A stretch of DNA of 64,000 nt from Megasphaera sp. AM44-1BH (GTDB taxonomy: Bacteria > Bacillota > Negativicutes > Veillonellales > Megasphaeraceae): assembly GCF_003467125.1 (NCBI RefSeq), contig NZ_QSFA01000001.1, positions 186,001 to 250,000 on the forward strand. Reading direction: 5' to 3'. Below are positions 17,506-25,893 of the stretch, piece after piece. The notes under the pieces were generated by a model, which was given only the letters and a program-made list of their open reading frames with translations, had not been told where the DNA came from and ran no database searches. Numbering within the stretch: position 1 is the stretch's first letter; the number at the start of each line of letters is the position of its first letter. A program made the position numbers and the translations under genes.

Positions 17506-18249
17506 TCACGAATGTTTCGCATCCTCTATGAGCCAGGGCCAGTATTTTTCCGGCATGAAGCTGCGCCGTACCGTATCATTGCGCCGCTCTTTTATGGAAA
17601 TGGTTTGATAATACGTCTGCCAGAGCTGGTTGAACCCTTGTTCGTCCCGGGAAAGGGACAGTTCCTGCATCGTCTGCGGGATTTCAATCAGGGACAGACA
17701 GTGTGATTCATACAAGACGCCCATATGCCGTCGTACGTCATGGATAACCCACCGTTCCTCAGGAAAGCGGGATACAAAATGCGGTGCCATGAGGGGCACG
17801 ACGGCACAGGAAGGAGCCAGGCGGGCATAGAGCATGCCGTCTGACAGTTCCCGGAACCGGAGCAGTCCCAGCAGTTTATGACGCTCATTGCCCGTCTTGC
17901 GGGCCATCTGCCGTACAGTCCAGATGGGTTCATCGCTCAGATGATGGAGAAATTTGTTTTTATAGCGGAAGGCCAGACGCAGGTATAAGAGAAGTGGATC
18001 TTCCCTGTCAGGGAGTTCTGCCATAAACGCATAGTACAGGAAATGACAGGCCCGGCCGCCGCACTGCTGCCGGAGTGCTTCCAGGATCCGCCGGGCCTTG
18101 CCGGGATCGGTGCATACAGACCGCGGTTCGTCAAATAACGATAAAGATCCTTCCGTGCGGATACTCTCTGCTTTTTCTATTCCATCATGCCAGGCGTCAA
18201 ATACGGCCGATAAAAATCCGAAAAACGTGCCGTCGTATTCGTAATTCAT
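17506..18249 (-). CDS. TIGR03915-family putative DNA metabolism protein (DUF4130)
   Basis: 247 residues with the family pattern: N-terminal YEYDGTFFGFLSAVFDAW and C-terminal RRSFMPEKYWPWLIED. Members of this family are almost always paired with a TIGR03916 radical-SAM protein, and here the two overlap by 4 bases (ATGA). The pair is predicted to act in DNA or nucleic-acid modification or repair, because in some genomes it is fused or linked to uracil-DNA-glycosylase domains, but the reaction is not known. Ends three genes after a separate promoter region. Confidence 0.8.
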   Translation of the reverse strand: MNYEYDGTFFGFLSAVFDAWHDGIEKAESIRTEGSLSLFDEPRSVCTDPGKARRILEALRQQCGGRACHFLYYAFMAELPDREDPLLLYLRLAFRYKNKFLHHLSDEPIWTVRQMARKTGNERHKLLGLLRFRELSDGMLYARLAPSCAVVPLMAPHFVSRFPEERWVIHDVRRHMGVLYESHCLSLIEIPQTMQELSLSRDEQGFNQLWQTYYQTISIKERRNDTVRRSFMPEKYWPWLIEDAKHS

Positions 18250-19502
18250 GTATTGCCTCCCGAAAATAAATCGACTTCCTCGTAGGGAGAACTCCCGGCC
18301 TCCTGCAACAGCCGCTGCCGGATTGCCGCCTGACTTGTCCGGCCGCCGTAGTACCGGCCCCGGCAGGTAATGAAATACTTTGCCCGTTTGAGGACAATTC
18401 CCAGGCGGCGCAGGCTGTCATAGGAAAGCCAGGCCTGCCGCCGGGCAGCACAGATGCGCCGCGCCGACTGCACGCCGATGCCGGGTACACGGAGCAGCAT
18501 GTGATAGGAAGCGCGGTTGATCTCCACGGGGAATACGTCGGGATGGCGCAGGGCCCAGCAGGCTTTGGGATCGAGATGAAGATCAAAATCAGGCATATCG
18601 TCGCTCAATATTTCATCAGCCGTAAACTGATAAAAACGCAGCAGCCAGTCTGCCTGATACAGGCGGTGTTCCCGCAGAAGCGGCGGCTTCACCAGTTCGG
18701 GCAGCCCCGGCCCATGAAGCATGGGCACGTAGGCCGAGTAATAGACCCGTTTCAGCCGCACATGATGATACAAAGATTCACTGAGCCGTAAAATAGTACG
18801 GTCGCTGTCCGGTGTCGCTCCGATAATGAGCTGTGTCGTCTGCCCGGCCGGGACAAACGACGGTACTTTACGGCTCTTTTTCCGTTCTTCCTGCCGTTCC
18901 ATAATGCCCGTATGGACCGTACGCATGGGAAGGAGAATACTCTGCTTCGTCTTTTGCGGTGCCAGGAGCCGCAGCCCTGCCGATGACGGCAGTTCGATAT
19001 TGACGCTGAGCCGGTCCACATACTGCCCCAGTTCCCGGATAAGGCTTTCATCGGTACCCGGTATACCCTTCATATGAATATATCCGTTGAAATGATATAC
19101 CTCCCGGAGCAGCCGTGCCGTACGGATCAGGAGCTCTGTCGTCGTATCAGGACTGCCGTATACCCCGGAGCTCAGAAACAGTCCTTCTATATAATTGCGC
19201 CGGTAAAACTGTATCGTAATGTCTGCGATTTCCTCCGGAGCAAGGATAGCCCGCTTCGTCTCGCGGCTGCAGCGGTTGACACAATAGGCACAGTCATAGA
19301 TGCAATAATTCGTCATGAGGATTTTCAGCAGGGATACACACCGGCCGTCACTGGACCAGGTATGACAGATGCCGGCACAGGCGGCATTACCGATACCACC
19401 TTTCTGATTAGCTCTGCGGCTGCCGCTGGACGAGCAGGAAACGTCATATTTTGCTGCATCACTCAGAATGTGTAATTTTTCCTGTATCCTGTCCCAGTCC
19501 AT
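18246..19502 (-). CDS. TIGR03916-family radical SAM protein, putative DNA modification/repair
   Basis: 418 residues. The radical-SAM cluster motif is CIYDCAYC (C-x3-C-x2-C) near residue 70. A C-terminal helix-hairpin-helix (LLRVPGIGVQSARRI) suggests nucleic-acid contact. The start at 19502 follows AGGGGGAA; the longer in-frame extension upstream to 19604 has no ribosome site. It is co-transcribed with the TIGR03915 partner. The family has been grouped with DNA repair on the strength of fusions and gene linkage; the substrate is unknown. Confidence 0.85.
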   Translation of the reverse strand: MDWDRIQEKLHILSDAAKYDVSCSSSGSRRANQKGGIGNAACAGICHTWSSDGRCVSLLKILMTNYCIYDCAYCVNRCSRETKRAILAPEEIADITIQFYRRNYIEGLFLSSGVYGSPDTTTELLIRTARLLREVYHFNGYIHMKGIPGTDESLIRELGQYVDRLSVNIELPSSAGLRLLAPQKTKQSILLPMRTVHTGIMERQEERKKSRKVPSFVPAGQTTQLIIGATPDSDRTILRLSESLYHHVRLKRVYYSAYVPMLHGPGLPELVKPPLLREHRLYQADWLLRFYQFTADEILSDDMPDFDLHLDPKACWALRHPDVFPVEINRASYHMLLRVPGIGVQSARRICAARRQAWLSYDSLRRLGIVLKRAKYFITCRGRYYGGRTSQAAIRQRLLQEAGSSPYEEVDLFSGGNT

Positions 19503-19577
19503 ACAGATTCCCCCTTTTCTTCCCCTATCATAGCACATCCGCCGCGGTCTTTCAAACATACGTTCTTCCCGGCAGAT

Positions 19578-19612
19578 AAAAAAAGAGGCTGTCTGTTGAG
19601 ACACCCTCTCTG
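19578..19612 (-). terminator. Terminator after the 51-residue ORF
   Basis: On the minus strand GAGGGTGTC and GACAGCCTC form a stem with one mismatch, followed by seven T. It lies directly after the small ORF's stop. Confidence 0.65.
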
Positions 19613-19621
19613 CCGGTTCTA

Positions 19622-19777
19622 TTACATGTGCAGGCCTTCCCGCAGTTTTTCGAAAATCTTTTGTTCATCTTCTGTCAGGTCCCGGCCCAGGTCAATCTTC
19701 AGTTCCTCGCCATTGCTGCGGGCTTTTTCCTGTTCATGGGGATCACCGCTTTTGGCTGTATTATCGCGAATAATCAT
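19622..19777 (-). CDS. Small charged protein of 51 residues
   Basis: A complete small gene: AGGAGGTGA ribosome site, ATG at 19777, TAA at 19622-19624, then a terminator. The product is hydrophilic and acidic (MIIRDNTAKSGDPHEQEK... KLREGLHM), with a predicted helix at the C-terminus (DEQKIFEKLREGL). No signal peptide, membrane segment or cysteine. I do not recognise a family. The perfect ribosome site and isolated terminator argue it is real. It lies between the flavodiiron gene and the radical-SAM gene, on the same strand. Confidence 0.65.
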   Translation of the reverse strand: MIIRDNTAKSGDPHEQEKARSNGEELKIDLGRDLTEDEQKIFEKLREGLHM

Positions 19778-19834
19778 AGAACTCACCTCCTGTGCTTTTT
19801 CTATTATATCACATATTTTTCCTGTACACCTATG

Positions 19835-19870
19835 AAAAAAACGGGCCTGTCCTGAGACAGTCCCGTTTTC
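19835..19870 (-). terminator. Terminator of the flavodiiron gene
   Basis: ACGGG/CCCGT and CTGTC/GACAG arms form a hairpin followed by a T run on the minus strand, 15 bases after the flavodiiron gene's stop. Confidence 0.8.
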
Positions 19871-19880
19871 ATGTTGTCTG

Positions 19881-21116
19881 TTAAATCATTGTTTTCGGAT
19901 CCGGATATTCGTTGATGCTTTCGACGAGCTTGTCTGCCAGATCATCGAGTTCGCATTCCTGATCATCCTTCATGGACGATTTGATATCCATAGCCGGTTC
20001 CAGCAGTTCGCAGCATTTGAACTGGTTTTCCACATAATCCACCATCGTCTTATAAGCAGCCGATGCCCAGCTGTGGCAGGCAATGACGCCTATGGTACGC
20101 TTCTGGAACATGAGTGTCTTCAGGTCATGGAGGAAATTTTCCATAGGCAGGAACAGATTGAGGTTATATGTCGGTGCAGCCAGTACGAGATGGCTGTATT
20201 CCCAGGCTTTCGCCGTAATGTATGAAGAATGGATCTTCGCGACATCGTAGAGGCGTACATCCTGGATTCCCCGCTGGCTCAGCTTATGGGCCAGTGCGCA
20301 GGCGACCCGTTCCGTATTGCCGTAAATGGACGAAAAAGCAATGACGACGCCTTTCTTTTCCGGTACATATTTTGCCCAGTGGAGATATTTTTCAATAATG
20401 TATTTAATGGTAGCCGGCGTACGGAATACGACACCGTGGAGCGGGCAGATAAAATCGATAGGGAGCCCCGATGCCTTTTTGAGGACATTGACGACCTGGG
20501 GGCCAAATTTGCCGACTATATTCACATAATACCGGCGGGCGGAATCGAGATAATTTTCTTCAAAATCAACCTGATCAGCATACACATTGCCAAGAGTACC
20601 AAACATGCCAAAGGCATCGGCACTGAACAGGACATGATCGGTCAGGTCATAGCTCATGATGACTTCCGGCCAGTGAACCATCGGAGCTTTGACGAACTGC
20701 AGGGTATGTTTGCCGAGAGCCAGCTGATCGCCTTCCTTGACAGCCACATAACGGTCCGGCATGGGTGTGCGGAAAAATTGTTCAAACAGTTTGAACGTCT
20801 GGGGCTGGCCGACAATTTTGGCATCAGGATATTTTTCCAGCAGTGCTACTGCCGAGCTGGCATGATCCGGTTCCATGTGCTGCAGGACAAAATAATCGAG
20901 TTTGCGGCCATGAAGCAGATATTCAACATCTTCCAGGAATTCATCACGGCAGCCTTTGTCCATGGCATCGATGACGCAGGTCTTTTCGTCATCAATGAAA
21001 TAGGAGTTGTACGTAACTCCTTCCGGAATCGGGAAAATCCGTTCAAATAATTCGGTCCGGAAATCATTGCATCCCATCCAATAGATGCCATTTTTGATTT
21101 CTTCTGTAATCTGCAT
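19881..21116 (-). CDS. Flavodiiron protein (FprA family A-type flavoprotein)
   Basis: 411 residues. The N-terminal metallo-beta-lactamase domain has the non-heme diiron ligands in HMEPDHAS near residue 79-86 and further histidines; the C-terminal flavodoxin domain starts with FSSIYGNTERVA near residue 260. Flavodiiron proteins reduce O2 or NO to protect anaerobes, taking electrons from rubredoxin or a flavin reductase. The ATG at 21116 has AGGAGGT about ten bases upstream; the in-frame extension to 21200 lacks such a site. Monocistronic with its own terminator. Confidence 0.95.
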   Translation of the reverse strand: MQITEEIKNGIYWMGCNDFRTELFERIFPIPEGVTYNSYFIDDEKTCVIDAMDKGCRDEFLEDVEYLLHGRKLDYFVLQHMEPDHASSAVALLEKYPDAKIVGQPQTFKLFEQFFRTPMPDRYVAVKEGDQLALGKHTLQFVKAPMVHWPEVIMSYDLTDHVLFSADAFGMFGTLGNVYADQVDFEENYLDSARRYYVNIVGKFGPQVVNVLKKASGLPIDFICPLHGVVFRTPATIKYIIEKYLHWAKYVPEKKGVVIAFSSIYGNTERVACALAHKLSQRGIQDVRLYDVAKIHSSYITAKAWEYSHLVLAAPTYNLNLFLPMENFLHDLKTLMFQKRTIGVIACHSWASAAYKTMVDYVENQFKCCELLEPAMDIKSSMKDDQECELDDLADKLVESINEYPDPKTMI

Positions 21117-21218
21117 AACTATAGTTACCTCCTTTAAAATATAAAGAGTATTTCCATCTACCTGTATCATATCATGTTTACAGGCAGGAATAAATATCAA
21201 TACGGAAAATCTATCAAC

Positions 21219-22514
21219 TTACCTGTCGGATTTGGCTTTTTCTGCCGGTTTGCTCTTGTTATTGTCAGCCGTACGGTCTGTTTTGGCCGAAGCACTGTCT
21301 CCCCGGACGGTATCGGCTTCACGGCTGTCCGGTTCGGCCGTCTGGGTCGTCGTATCGGATGTAATGGCATCGGCCCGCCGCTGTTCATCCGAAACGGCGG
21401 AACGGACTTCTTCCTGACTGGACGATGCCTGTTCGCTGGCCAGGGATTGCGCTTCTTCAATCAGGTGCAGCAGTTCATCCCGGTCTGCCTGGGACAGGCC
21501 TTTGCTGCTGTCGAGCAGTTCCTGTACCTGCGATGCGACGCTGGCGGCTTCCGAACGGGCCCCACTGCGGCTGATGCGCCCGGACTGGTAATTCCGGTTC
21601 AGATCGCGGAGAGCGCTGGAAAGTTCCAGTGTCTTGCTGCGGATTTTACTCATAGACAGTTCATCACTGCGCTGTTTCTTGGCGTCGGCGTCATGAAGTT
21701 TCTTATCTTCTTCCCTGTTTTCCAGCAGTTCTTCCTGCTTCTGCTGGGACACTTTCGCCAGGGCATCGGCCGTAATATGTGTACCCGTATAATATTCATA
21801 CCCCATATACCCGAATATAATCAGGGGAAGCATCAGGGCCAGGATTTCAATACGGCGCATGTGGGCAGCCCGTTTCCAGCTGATGGTATTCCGGCGGCGC
21901 ATTTCCATGATAATAACAAAAAGCAGAATAGCTGCAATCGCAAAGAGTGCAACATAAATAGCCAGTTTATGCCATACCGTCGCCTGGAGGCTGATTTTCG
22001 CCGGTGAAGAATTATTCAGGCTCCACATATAGGTACTACCCTGGTCATCGGCTTTGGACGCGTTGCTTTTCACGTTGGTCCCCGATGGGAAAGAAACGAT
22101 ATACTCCAGATCTGCCCCATTTTCTTCAATGGGCATGCCCAGGCGCAATTCCTTGATACTATCGGCTGTAAAATCGTAATCAATATAATAGGTCGAACAA
22201 AACAGTCCATCATGGGTCTTATGGATAATGCGGTCTACGGAGCTGCGGTTGGCACCGTCTTTGGTAATGGTCTTCATGGCCCGGAATCCTTTGCCATTGT
22301 CATTGTCATAATCCATAATCGTGTAATTGCGTTTCTGAAATTCATCGGCATCGGCCCGGAGCTTCTTCTGCCCCGCCGCCGACTCTGAAACTTTCAGCAC
22401 ATCCTGCGTTTCACTGCCATCATCGTGGATGATCGTCTGGGCCCGGAAGCCGGAGAGCAGACAGAAGGCAGCTATGAGCAGTACGGTTAATCCCAGTTTT
22501 AGATAGGTTTTCAT
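21219..22514 (-). CDS. LppM-like membrane protein with a hydrophilic tail
   Basis: 431 residues: a signal peptide (KTYLKLGLTVLLIAAFCLLS), an extracytoplasmic domain of about 140 residues that resembles the LppM/DUF3153 fold, one or two membrane helices near residues 175-195 and 218-232, then a long charged coiled region rich in Ser, Glu, Arg and Ala. Assignment to LppM is tentative. The ATG at 22514 follows AGAGAGGG; an in-frame ATG at 22538 that overlaps the previous stop has no site. It is the last of three overlapping genes with the GDYXXLXY and DUF2157 proteins. Confidence 0.6.
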   Translation of the reverse strand: MKTYLKLGLTVLLIAAFCLLSGFRAQTIIHDDGSETQDVLKVSESAAGQKKLRADADEFQKRNYTIMDYDNDNGKGFRAMKTITKDGANRSSVDRIIHKTHDGLFCSTYYIDYDFTADSIKELRLGMPIEENGADLEYIVSFPSGTNVKSNASKADDQGSTYMWSLNNSSPAKISLQATVWHKLAIYVALFAIAAILLFVIIMEMRRRNTISWKRAAHMRRIEILALMLPLIIFGYMGYEYYTGTHITADALAKVSQQKQEELLENREEDKKLHDADAKKQRSDELSMSKIRSKTLELSSALRDLNRNYQSGRISRSGARSEAASVASQVQELLDSSKGLSQADRDELLHLIEEAQSLASEQASSSQEEVRSAVSDEQRRADAITSDTTTQTAEPDSREADTVRGDSASAKTDRTADNNKSKPAEKAKSDR

Positions 22515-22537
22515 AAAGCCCTCTCTTTCTATGTGCA

Positions 22538-23203
22538 TTACTCTTCCTTGGGAGGTACCATCCCGGATTCTATGATACGGGACCGGCCGGAAGTCCGGCT
22601 TCCTCCGTCACCCTGCCGGGCTGACCGGGCTGCCTCCATGGCCGCGCCATTGCTGGATGCTTCCAGCGGAATCCCATTGACATAAATGCCTTCAATCACA
22701 CCCAGTCCCTTTTTCATGCGTATGCTGGCTATGACGCTGTCGCCAGATGTGATGTCATAGATGCCGTCCGCCTTATCAGGGGCTATGCGATAGCGGTTGA
22801 AACCAACCTGGAACTGTACATTGCCATCATGATAGGAAACGACTCTGGCTTCCATATAATCGCCTCCGATGAGCGGTTTGGAAGCAGACGCGCCTTTGAT
22901 TTCCATCATGCCTTTGTCATCGCGGGCAATATGCACATATATGGTCTGATGTTCTTCCGGTTCCGCTACGTCCATCCAGGGAGCCGTATCCTGGGGAAAG
23001 ACGACGCGGATATAGTCCGTCCCGAAGCTGGATACCTCCAGCCGGGGTACACACTGCCACTGATAAGGAATGCCATCGACAGTAATATTGTGCCAGCGCC
23101 AGCCAATATACCCCAGTACAGCCAGCTGGATAAGGGAAACCAAGATGAGGACGAACCATTTCACCCGGCTGTCAGAAGAAAGAGTCATATCTGGTAATTT
23201 CAT
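22538..23203 (-). CDS. GDYXXLXY-domain membrane protein
   Basis: 221 residues with one N-terminal membrane helix (WFVLILVSLIQLAVLGYIGW) and the family hallmark GDYMEARVVSY near residue 110, after which the family is named. The rest is extracytoplasmic. Function is unknown. The family is usually next to DUF2157 genes, and here the start overlaps the DUF2157 stop by 4 bases. A Gly/Ser/Arg-rich tail follows the domain. Confidence 0.8.
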   Translation of the reverse strand: MKLPDMTLSSDSRVKWFVLILVSLIQLAVLGYIGWRWHNITVDGIPYQWQCVPRLEVSSFGTDYIRVVFPQDTAPWMDVAEPEEHQTIYVHIARDDKGMMEIKGASASKPLIGGDYMEARVVSYHDGNVQFQVGFNRYRIAPDKADGIYDITSGDSVIASIRMKKGLGVIEGIYVNGIPLEASSNGAAMEAARSARQGDGGSRTSGRSRIIESGMVPPKEE

Positions 23204-24960
23204 TTCCTATCGCCTCCTTCTGATGACCAGGGAGAATGAGTAAAGTGTTTTTCTCTTTCCGGTCTGGGAGCTGCATTGCCCCACGGCGAGCCGTGAGGCC
23301 GTGCCGGTGCAGCAGGTGTCTGTGTTTTTTCTCTTGCCGGCGCTGCCTGGGGCAGGGGAATATCATCGGGATTATGAAATACGGGCGGCGTAAACCGGGA
23401 TAATTCCGGTTCCCGCGGTTTTACCGTATCAGCTGGCGGAGCCGGTGATTTCTGTTCTTCTTTCAGTTCCGGCATGTGAATAGCTTTCATCCATTCCGGC
23501 ATATCTTCCCCGGCATCGGCCGTACCTGCCGTATCAGGCGTATCTGCTGTCTCTTCAGCCGGAACAGCGGGATCTTCAGTCACTCTGACCGGAGTCTGCT
23601 GTTTCTTACGGCGGCTGCGGGTTTTGCGGTTTGCACGTACCGTCGTTACATTATGGCGCAAGTCCGTCCGGTGCCGTGCCCGTTCGGCCGCATCACGACG
23701 GCTGTCCGATGTACGGCGTATCTGTACCAGAACCAGTGCCAGGATGACAATGGCCACGACCGGTACCAGCGGGGAAACGCTGCCGCCCCAGAAGAAAGCC
23801 GCCACCAGACACAACAGTACACAGACTCCAAATTTCGTATGCTTCGTATGACCGCTCTGGATTCCCTGCACCATTTCATAAAATCCGATGAAGATCAGGT
23901 AGATAGAAGAAACGATGAGCGGCACAGAGGAATAAAGGCCGCTGCGTACCAGCATGGTTTCCGCCGCAATGATGACCGGAATTCCGGCATACAAAACAGG
24001 ACCCCAGAAGCGTTTTTTGACACCTTTCAGCAGCAAAGCCATAATAGATAAGAATAAGATAACCGTAACGGTAATGGTCGTCCAGTGAAATCCCTGGATA
24101 CGGGCAATACCGTACCACGATGCCGGCAGCGATGAAATGAGCAGAGAGCCGGCAGCCGCCCCGCGGCCAAACCAACGGAACGGGACGCCCCAGGCTTTAC
24201 GGATATCGATGGAATATCCCGTCAGCATGATAGCTGCCGCCAGGGTAGCCAGCAGGAGGAACGGGATATATTCCGCATCAAGGGCAGCCAGCCCGAATGC
24301 CGCAAATACCGTAATCGTAAGAGTCCAGGAATACACGGACAGGCGGATTTCATCGTTATGGCTCTGCAGAAGGCCATAAAACGGCACCAGCAGGACGAGC
24401 AGGATCCACATAAAGGCGGCTCCGCCGGGCGCATTGACCGGGCCACCGCTGGCAGCCCAGAATAGTACCCCCAGAGCATAGAGTATCACTGCCCCGGCGG
24501 ACCGGAGCAGATAGATAACCGGCAGAGACAGCAGAGCCCACCCGGCAAGATACGACGATGTATCCCAGCCCACGTAGTAGGTCTGCAGGGCTATGGCCAG
24601 GGCAACACCCAGTATCAGGATATGGGTGACAGCAATGGCTTCACCGGCCCACGTCCCCTGCTGGCTGCGGAGCATCCCGGCGCCGACGGCGATTTGTGAA
24701 AAAAGTAACAGTCCTGCCGCCAGTCCGATACGAAAAGCAAATCCAGTCTGATACCAGAAGCCGGACAGCCCCCATATCAGTGCCATGCCGGCAATAGCAA
24801 GGCCCAGTGCCATCACAATAATCAGCAGCGGCAGGGGAATCCCCCCGGTCTTCATTTCCAATATATGACGTATCTGGACAGCTCCTTCATGGGAAACCCA
24901 TCCTTTCGATTCCCATTCCCGGATCTGCTGTTCCAGCCATTTCATTTCTATGTGTTCCAT
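23200..24960 (-). CDS. DUF2157-family polytopic membrane protein
   Basis: 586 residues: the N-terminal DUF2157 motif (EQQIREWESKGWVSHEGA, a helix-hairpin predicted to be cytoplasmic), then about twelve hydrophobic helices through residue 420, then a proline- and charge-rich cytoplasmic tail of about 150 residues. Function is unknown; I do not infer transport. It begins the three-gene operon, with the GDYXXLXY partner overlapping its stop. Confidence 0.75.
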   Translation of the reverse strand: MEHIEMKWLEQQIREWESKGWVSHEGAVQIRHILEMKTGGIPLPLLIIVMALGLAIAGMALIWGLSGFWYQTGFAFRIGLAAGLLLFSQIAVGAGMLRSQQGTWAGEAIAVTHILILGVALAIALQTYYVGWDTSSYLAGWALLSLPVIYLLRSAGAVILYALGVLFWAASGGPVNAPGGAAFMWILLVLLVPFYGLLQSHNDEIRLSVYSWTLTITVFAAFGLAALDAEYIPFLLLATLAAAIMLTGYSIDIRKAWGVPFRWFGRGAAAGSLLISSLPASWYGIARIQGFHWTTITVTVILFLSIMALLLKGVKKRFWGPVLYAGIPVIIAAETMLVRSGLYSSVPLIVSSIYLIFIGFYEMVQGIQSGHTKHTKFGVCVLLCLVAAFFWGGSVSPLVPVVAIVILALVLVQIRRTSDSRRDAAERARHRTDLRHNVTTVRANRKTRSRRKKQQTPVRVTEDPAVPAEETADTPDTAGTADAGEDMPEWMKAIHMPELKEEQKSPAPPADTVKPREPELSRFTPPVFHNPDDIPLPQAAPAREKTQTPAAPARPHGSPWGNAAPRPEREKHFTHSPWSSEGGDRK

Positions 24961-25055
24961 TTGTATGTGCCTCCCAGGCAGAGTACGTATCTATCATAAG
25001 CGCATCATCCGCTTATTATCTATAACAGTATATCACAAAAAATACGAATTCCCTA

Positions 25056-25098
25056 TAAAAAAAGAGACTCTGTTCACATTTTACAGAACAAAGTCTCT
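25056..25098 (-). terminator. Terminator of the universal stress protein gene
   Basis: AGAGACTTTGTTC and GAACAGAGTCTCT form a 13-base stem with one mismatch on the minus strand, followed by seven T. It lies about 80 bases after the gene's stop. Confidence 0.75.
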
Positions 25099-25176
25099 TC
25101 TTCCGCTTTTTACCAGGCCACCGGTACAAGAAATCGTCCGGACCTTTTCTCTGCGTAGCAGCACCGCGTCCGGCGT

Positions 25177-25623
25177 TTATTTGACAATCAGGACAGGGCA
25201 TCCGGAATGAGTTACGACATAACTGCTGACCGATCCCATAAACAGCCCTTTCAACGGTCCCAGTCCACGGCTTCCCATGACAATCAGATCGGCTTTATAC
25301 TTTTTGGCAACCGATAAGACAGCCGGTCCGGGCGAACCGACTTCAAAGACCGTTTTCACTTCAATGCCTTCAGGCACTTCCTTGGCAAAATCGTCAAGGA
25401 CCCCCTTGCCCTCTTCTTCCATATCAAGGGCCACCTGTTCCGTCACATAGCCGCTGGCATTGGGAATCTGGTCAAAATTAGAAATTACGGATACGATATT
25501 GGCCACGTACACCAACGTAATGGACGCACCCAAAGAAGAAGCAAGAACTACAGCGTGTTCTAATGCGCGTTTGGAGTTCACAGAACCATCGGTTGGGACA
25601 ATGATATTTTTGTAAGCTTTCAT
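25177..25623 (-). CDS. Universal stress protein (UspA family)
   Basis: 148 residues with the UspA fold: IIVPTDGSVNSKRALEHAV at the start and the ATP-binding pattern G-x2-G-x9-G-S in MGSRGLGPLKGLFMGSVSS near residue 125. Such proteins form dimers that bind ATP and respond to starvation or stress; the exact role is unknown. The ATG at 25623 follows GAGGAGGG. It is divergent from the NhaD-like antiporter gene. Confidence 0.92.
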   Translation of the reverse strand: MKAYKNIIVPTDGSVNSKRALEHAVVLASSLGASITLVYVANIVSVISNFDQIPNASGYVTEQVALDMEEEGKGVLDDFAKEVPEGIEVKTVFEVGSPGPAVLSVAKKYKADLIVMGSRGLGPLKGLFMGSVSSYVVTHSGCPVLIVK

Positions 25624-25841
25624 ATAGATCCCTCCTCGTCTCACCATCGTACTGACCTTTCTTATTATATGTATTCGCTATTATCTATCAAATTCCTGCA
25701 AAAACCAGCGAAAATTTTAAAAAAAATCTGTATTCTTCCCGGACGCTCTCTTTTATACCATTATATATTTTTATTTCCAGGTATAGTCTGGGATGTACAC
25801 TTTTCATAGCTATTTATGCATAGCCACGAGACATTGATTTA

Positions 25842-25879
25842 TGCTATAATAGAATTATGTTTATTAAAAATTTTAATAA
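25842..25879 (+). promoter_or_regulatory. Extended -10 promoter and palindromic leader of the antiporter gene
   Basis: TGCTATAAT at 25842-25850 is an extended -10 element. Directly after it, TTATTAAAA-A-TTTTAATAA (25861-25879) forms a 9-base inverted repeat just before the ribosome site AAAGGTGAT. The repeat may be an operator or an mRNA hairpin. Confidence 0.5.
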
Positions 25880-25893
25880 GAAAGGTGATCTAC

